NCBI RefSeq assembly: GCF_028290625.1
Contig: NZ_JAQGJM010000016.1
Span: forward strand, 1 to 64,000
Reading direction: 5' to 3'
From: Devosia sp.
GTDB lineage: Bacteria > Pseudomonadota > Alphaproteobacteria > Rhizobiales > Devosiaceae
Length of the DNA stretch: 64,000 nt
Shown here: piece by piece, positions 61,132-64,000 of the stretch
Layout of the letters: each line of letters opens with the position of its first letter
How positions within the stretch are numbered: position 1 is the first letter of the stretch
The notes under the pieces: generated by a model
Database searches by the model: none
What the model was told of the DNA's origin: nothing
The model's input: the letters and a program-made list of their open reading frames with translations, nothing else
Made by a program: the position numbers and the translations under genes

Positions 61132-61311
61132 TTTGCGCATCCTTTGCTGTGTCTGCGGAACGTCCTCAATATGCGCTCCGCAACGGCCCAGGTGGTAGAC
61201 CAGAGGTCCGAGAAGATTGCACGATCCTCCAGGAGTGCGGATTTTTGTGGAATCTCCACGCGGCAGCGCGCATATACGTTGGCAGGAAATAACCGATAAA
61301 TAGGCCTTGTG

Positions 61312-62223
61312 ATGATTGACCAGAACCGCGCTCTCGCCGAGGCGATTGCCAAGATGGCGCCAGTGGATGGCGTTCACGCCACGGGGGTGCCGCGGCTGTC
61401 GCTGGTGCGGATGAGCGCACCGACCGAGCCGCTGCACAGCGTGCACACGCCGGCGCTCTGCATTATTGCGCAGGGCGGCAAGCAGGTGCTGGTGGGCGAC
61501 AAGGTACTGTCCTATGACGCCTCGAAATATTTGGTGGTGTCGGTGGACGTACCGGTTATCGGGCAGGTGGTGAAGGCGAGCGTCGAGGAGCCGTATCTGT
61601 GCTTTAAGCTCGATCTCGACCCGGCGGTGCTGGGGTCGATGCTGCTGGAGATGGGCTCGGAACTGTTGCCGGGTGAAGCCGATGGCGCCAATGCGGGTAT
61701 GGAGCTGGCATCGCTGACGCCGGCGCTGGCGGAGACGGCGACGCGGCTAGTGCGGCTGTTGGAGACGCCGGACGATATCAAGCTGTTGGCGCCACTGGTC
61801 GAGCGCGAATTGCTGTATCGGCTGCTGCGCGGGGCGCAATCGGCGCAGTTGCGGCAGATTGCCTGGGGCGGTAGCCGGCTGCAGCAGGTCAACCGCGCCA
61901 TTGGCTGGATCAAGCGCAATTTCGCCGAGCCGTTCGCCATCGAGGCAGTGGCAGCGGAGGCGCGGATGAGTGCATCGGCGCTGCATCAGCATTTCAAGGC
62001 AGTGACGGCGATGAGCCCGCTGCAATACCAGAAACAATTGCGGCTGCAGGAGGCGCGGCGACTGATCCTGAGCCAGGTGGCGGATGCGGCCACGGCGGGG
62101 CATCGGGTGGGTTATGACAGTCCCTCGCAGTTCAGCCGGGAATATGCGCGGCTGTTCGGCGCACCGCCCCTGCGGGACGTGGCGCGGTTGCGGCAGACGC
62201 CCGAAAGGTATGCGGAAGCCTAG
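61312..62223 (+). CDS. AraC-family transcriptional regulator (AraC_N type)
   Basis: 303 residues from the ATG at 61312 (TAGG seven bases upstream); a GTG at 61309 is also possible. N-terminal domain of PF06719 type (LCIIAQGGKQVLVGDKVLSYDASKYLVVSVDVPV near 42-80) and C-terminal double HTH (IEAVAAEARMSASALHQHFKAVTAMSPLQYQKQLRLQEAR). Divergent from the microprotein pair, upstream of mipZ. Target unknown. Confidence 0.85.
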   Translation: MIDQNRALAEAIAKMAPVDGVHATGVPRLSLVRMSAPTEPLHSVHTPALCIIAQGGKQVLVGDKVLSYDASKYLVVSVDVPVIGQVVKASVEEPYLCFKLDLDPAVLGSMLLEMGSELLPGEADGANAGMELASLTPALAETATRLVRLLETPDDIKLLAPLVERELLYRLLRGAQSAQLRQIAWGGSRLQQVNRAIGWIKRNFAEPFAIEAVAAEARMSASALHQHFKAVTAMSPLQYQKQLRLQEARRLILSQVADAATAGHRVGYDSPSQFSREYARLFGAPPLRDVARLRQTPERYAEA

Positions 62224-62283
62224 GCGCAGGTGGCCGGGTCAAGTCCTTAATTTTCTTTACCAGTATCCTTCACGTCGCTCTCG

Positions 62284-62302
62284 TTAAGTGGCTGTTAACC
62301 AT
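62284..62302 (+). promoter_or_regulatory. CtrA box upstream of mipZ
   Basis: TTAA (62284-62287), seven bases, TTAACCAT (62295-62302): exact match to the full CtrA consensus TTAA-N7-TTAAC. It is 49 bases before the mipZ start codon. Confidence 0.7.
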
Positions 62303-62350
62303 AACGGTCCTGTTTGGAGGGTAGGAATTATCCGTGATTTGGGGACAGCG

Positions 62351-63211
62351 ATGGGGCGTCAAGGCGCGCATGTCATTGTGGTGGGAAACGAAAAAGGCGG
62401 GTCGGGCAAGTCGACCACGGCGTTCCACCTGGCCATTTACCTGAGCTATCAGGGGCATCGCGTCGCCACGATCGATGCGGACAGCCGGCAGCAGACCTTT
62501 ACCCATTATGTGCGCAACCGGCGCAGCTGGGCCAAGGAAAAGGGGCTGGCGTTGCCGACGCCGCGGCATTTCCACCTGCCATCGGCCTGGGGCGACTCGG
62601 TCAAGGAAAACCAGAAGGCCGAATTCGACGTGTTCCGCCGCTCGGTGAGCGAGGTCGAAGACAGCGTCGATTTCCTCGTCATCGATACGCCGGGCTTTGA
62701 CACCAATCTAACGCGGCTGGCGCATTGCATGGCCGATACGCTGCTGACCCCGGTCAATGACAGCCTGATCGACCTCAATGTGCTGGCCCGGATCGACCCG
62801 AGCGGGGACGGGCCGGTCGAGGCGAGCCACTATTCGCGGCTGGTGCAGCGCGCCCGCGCGGAGCGGCTGAACATGGACGGCAAGACCATCGACTGGGTGC
62901 TTGTGCGCAACCGCATCTCGATGCTGGCGTCGCGCAATGCCAAGCAGGTGCATGCGACACTGGAGAGGATCGCGGAGCGGTTCGGCTGCCGGGTTGCGGA
63001 TGGCATTGCCGAGCGGATGATTTTTCGGTCGCTGTTTGCCACGGGGATGACGGTGTTCGATCCGCTGGATGGCGATCTGATGGGCGGGCCGTCGTCGGTG
63101 TCGCACATCACGGCGCGCAACGAGTATCGCGACCTGGTGGCGGCGATGCACCTGCCGATCATCAAGCCCAAGGCGGACCTGCCGGTTGAGCCATTGCGGC
63201 TGTCCGCATAG
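62351..63211 (+). CDS. mipZ: Division-plane positioning ATPase MipZ, copy 1
   Basis: 286 residues from the ATG at 62351. ParA/MinD-type ATPase that, in Caulobacter, forms a gradient from the ParB-marked poles and blocks FtsZ there. Deviant Walker A NEKGGSGKST with signature Lys15 and Lys20; VDFLVIDTPGFD is Walker B and switch; PVNDSLIDLNVL follows. PF09140 style throughout. GGGGA precedes the ATG. Confidence 0.92.
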   Translation: MGRQGAHVIVVGNEKGGSGKSTTAFHLAIYLSYQGHRVATIDADSRQQTFTHYVRNRRSWAKEKGLALPTPRHFHLPSAWGDSVKENQKAEFDVFRRSVSEVEDSVDFLVIDTPGFDTNLTRLAHCMADTLLTPVNDSLIDLNVLARIDPSGDGPVEASHYSRLVQRARAERLNMDGKTIDWVLVRNRISMLASRNAKQVHATLERIAERFGCRVADGIAERMIFRSLFATGMTVFDPLDGDLMGGPSSVSHITARNEYRDLVAAMHLPIIKPKADLPVEPLRLSA

Positions 63212-63288
63212 GTCCTTGAGCGGTTTGCCGCCCTTGTGTGCGACGGGGGAAGCGGCAACACTCCGCTCCGAGTGATTTGGGGTGTCGG

Positions 63289-64000
63289 ATGACGCGGAAC
63301 GGGGCGCATGTCATTGTCGTGGGCAATGAGAAGGGTGGGTCGGGCAAGTCCACGACCGCTTTTCATCTGGCCGTCTACCTGCTGCATCAGGGCCATACGG
63401 TCGCCACCATGGATGTGGATAGCCGGCAGCAGACGCTGACGCACTATGTGCGCAACCGCCGCGATTGGGCCCTGAACAAGGGCCTGACGCTGCTGCATCC
63501 GATCCATTACCACCTGCCGCTGGCGCGCGGGGATTCCATCAAGGAGAATCAGGGCGCCGAGTTTGACCTGTTCCGGCAGGCGATCGGGGACGTCGAGCAC
63601 GAGGTGGATTTCCTCGTCATCGACACGCCGGGTTTCGATACGCATATGACGCGGCTGGCGCATTGCCTGGCCGACACGTTGGTGACGCCAGTCAATGATA
63701 GCCTGATCGACATCAACGTGATGGCTCATATCGATCCGGTCAGCGGTGAGCCGACCGAGATGAGCCATTATGCGCGGCTGGTGCAGCGGGCGCGCTCGGA
63801 GCGGATGGCGGTTGACGGGCAAAGCATCGACTGGGTGCTGGTGCGCAACCGCATTTCGATGTTGTCGTCGCGCAATACGCGGCAAGTGCAGACGTTGCTG
63901 GAGCGGATCGCGGCGCGGCTGGGCTGCCGAGTGGTCGACGGCATTGCCGAGCGAGTGATTTTTCGCTCGCTGTTTCCGACGGGAATGACGGTGTTCGACA
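63289..64000 (+). CDS. MipZ paralogue, copy 2 (3' end outside window)
   Basis: From ATG 63289 the frame is open to the window end (237 codons seen). It begins MTRNGAHVIVVGNEKGGSGK and is about 70% identical to the copy 1 protein by eye, including Walker A, VDFLVIDTPGFD, TPVNDSLID and WVLVRNRISML. The 77-base gap between copies has no CtrA box, so it may be read through from copy 1. Differences cluster at HYHLPLARGD versus HFHLPSAWGD and after residue 145. Confidence 0.9.
   Translation, partial: MTRNGAHVIVVGNEKGGSGKSTTAFHLAVYLLHQGHTVATMDVDSRQQTLTHYVRNRRDWALNKGLTLLHPIHYHLPLARGDSIKENQGAEFDLFRQAIGDVEHEVDFLVIDTPGFDTHMTRLAHCLADTLVTPVNDSLIDINVMAHIDPVSGEPTEMSHYARLVQRARSERMAVDGQSIDWVLVRNRISMLSSRNTRQVQTLLERIAARLGCRVVDGIAERVIFRSLFPTGMTVFD

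Overview
The window is 64 kb of GC-rich alphaproteobacterial chromosome. Several things point to Hyphomicrobiales, and I would guess a Devosia-like genus: an ATP12-type F1 assembly chaperone, two MipZ division-plane ATPases behind a full CtrA box, a DUF1489 protein, a short adenylate kinase, and intergenic palindromes of the kind common in that order. The genus is inference from protein style; no 16S gene is present. There is no prophage, insertion sequence, plasmid module or CRISPR array. The DNA reads as core chromosome with a modest set of accessory genes.

Layout. (1) 1-5.6 kb: the end of rpoB, then rpoC. (2) 5.7-7.6 kb: a secreted phytase-like esterase and a convergent secreted YbjN protein, lying between rpoBC and the str operon. 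(3) 8.1-26.5 kb: one nearly unbroken translation block, all on the plus strand: rpsL-rpsG-fusA-tuf, the S10 operon (rpsJ to rpsQ), the spc operon (rplN to rplO, secY, adk) and the alpha operon (rpsM, rpsK, rpoA, rplQ). It has candidate promoters before rpsL and before rpsM, and GC-rich hairpins at tuf/rpsJ, rpsM/rpsK and rpsK/rpoA. (4) 26.5-31.1 kb: an NAD-dependent reductase, a small P-loop kinase-like protein, an ornithine/lysine decarboxylase and a DegP-type protease. (5) 31.1-31.9 kb: a gene-free stretch with two large inverted repeats. (6) 31.9-36.0 kb: a tightly overlapping run of rarA, crcB, an RluC/D-type pseudouridine synthase, a HAD phosphatase and an ATP12 chaperone, convergent with folP-folB-folK. 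(7) 37.8-43.4 kb: a membrane protein lacking a standard start codon, an MFS exporter, an ArsR/SRPBCC pair with three operator-like repeats, an AraC regulator and a phytanoyl-CoA-dioxygenase-like enzyme. (8) 43.6-52.3 kb: an autotransporter, a membrane diguanylate cyclase, rimO, DoxX, a DUF4282 protein, lipB and a stand-alone FliN-like protein. (9) 52.5-57.6 kb: tRNA-Leu(GAG), pseudoazurin, a MarR-EmrA-EmrB efflux locus, a small lipoprotein and a YjbR protein. (10) 57.7-64 kb: mgtE, a 33-residue membrane microprotein, GST plus DUF1489, an overlapping pair of microproteins, an AraC regulator and tandem mipZ genes, the second running off the window.

Functional links. RimO (about 49 kb) is expected to methylthiolate Asp89 of the S12 protein encoded at 8.1 kb. 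The three fol genes form a pterin-to-folate set. MarR sits over a palindrome in its own promoter and probably controls the EmrAB pump. The CtrA box in front of mipZ would tie division-site placement to the cell-cycle regulator.

The least explained items are the tandem MipZ pair, the three previously unlisted small ORFs (59447-59548, 60915-61007, 61000-61131), the membrane gene with no canonical start, the orphan FliN-like protein and the 59-base-arm inverted repeat near 31.4 kb.
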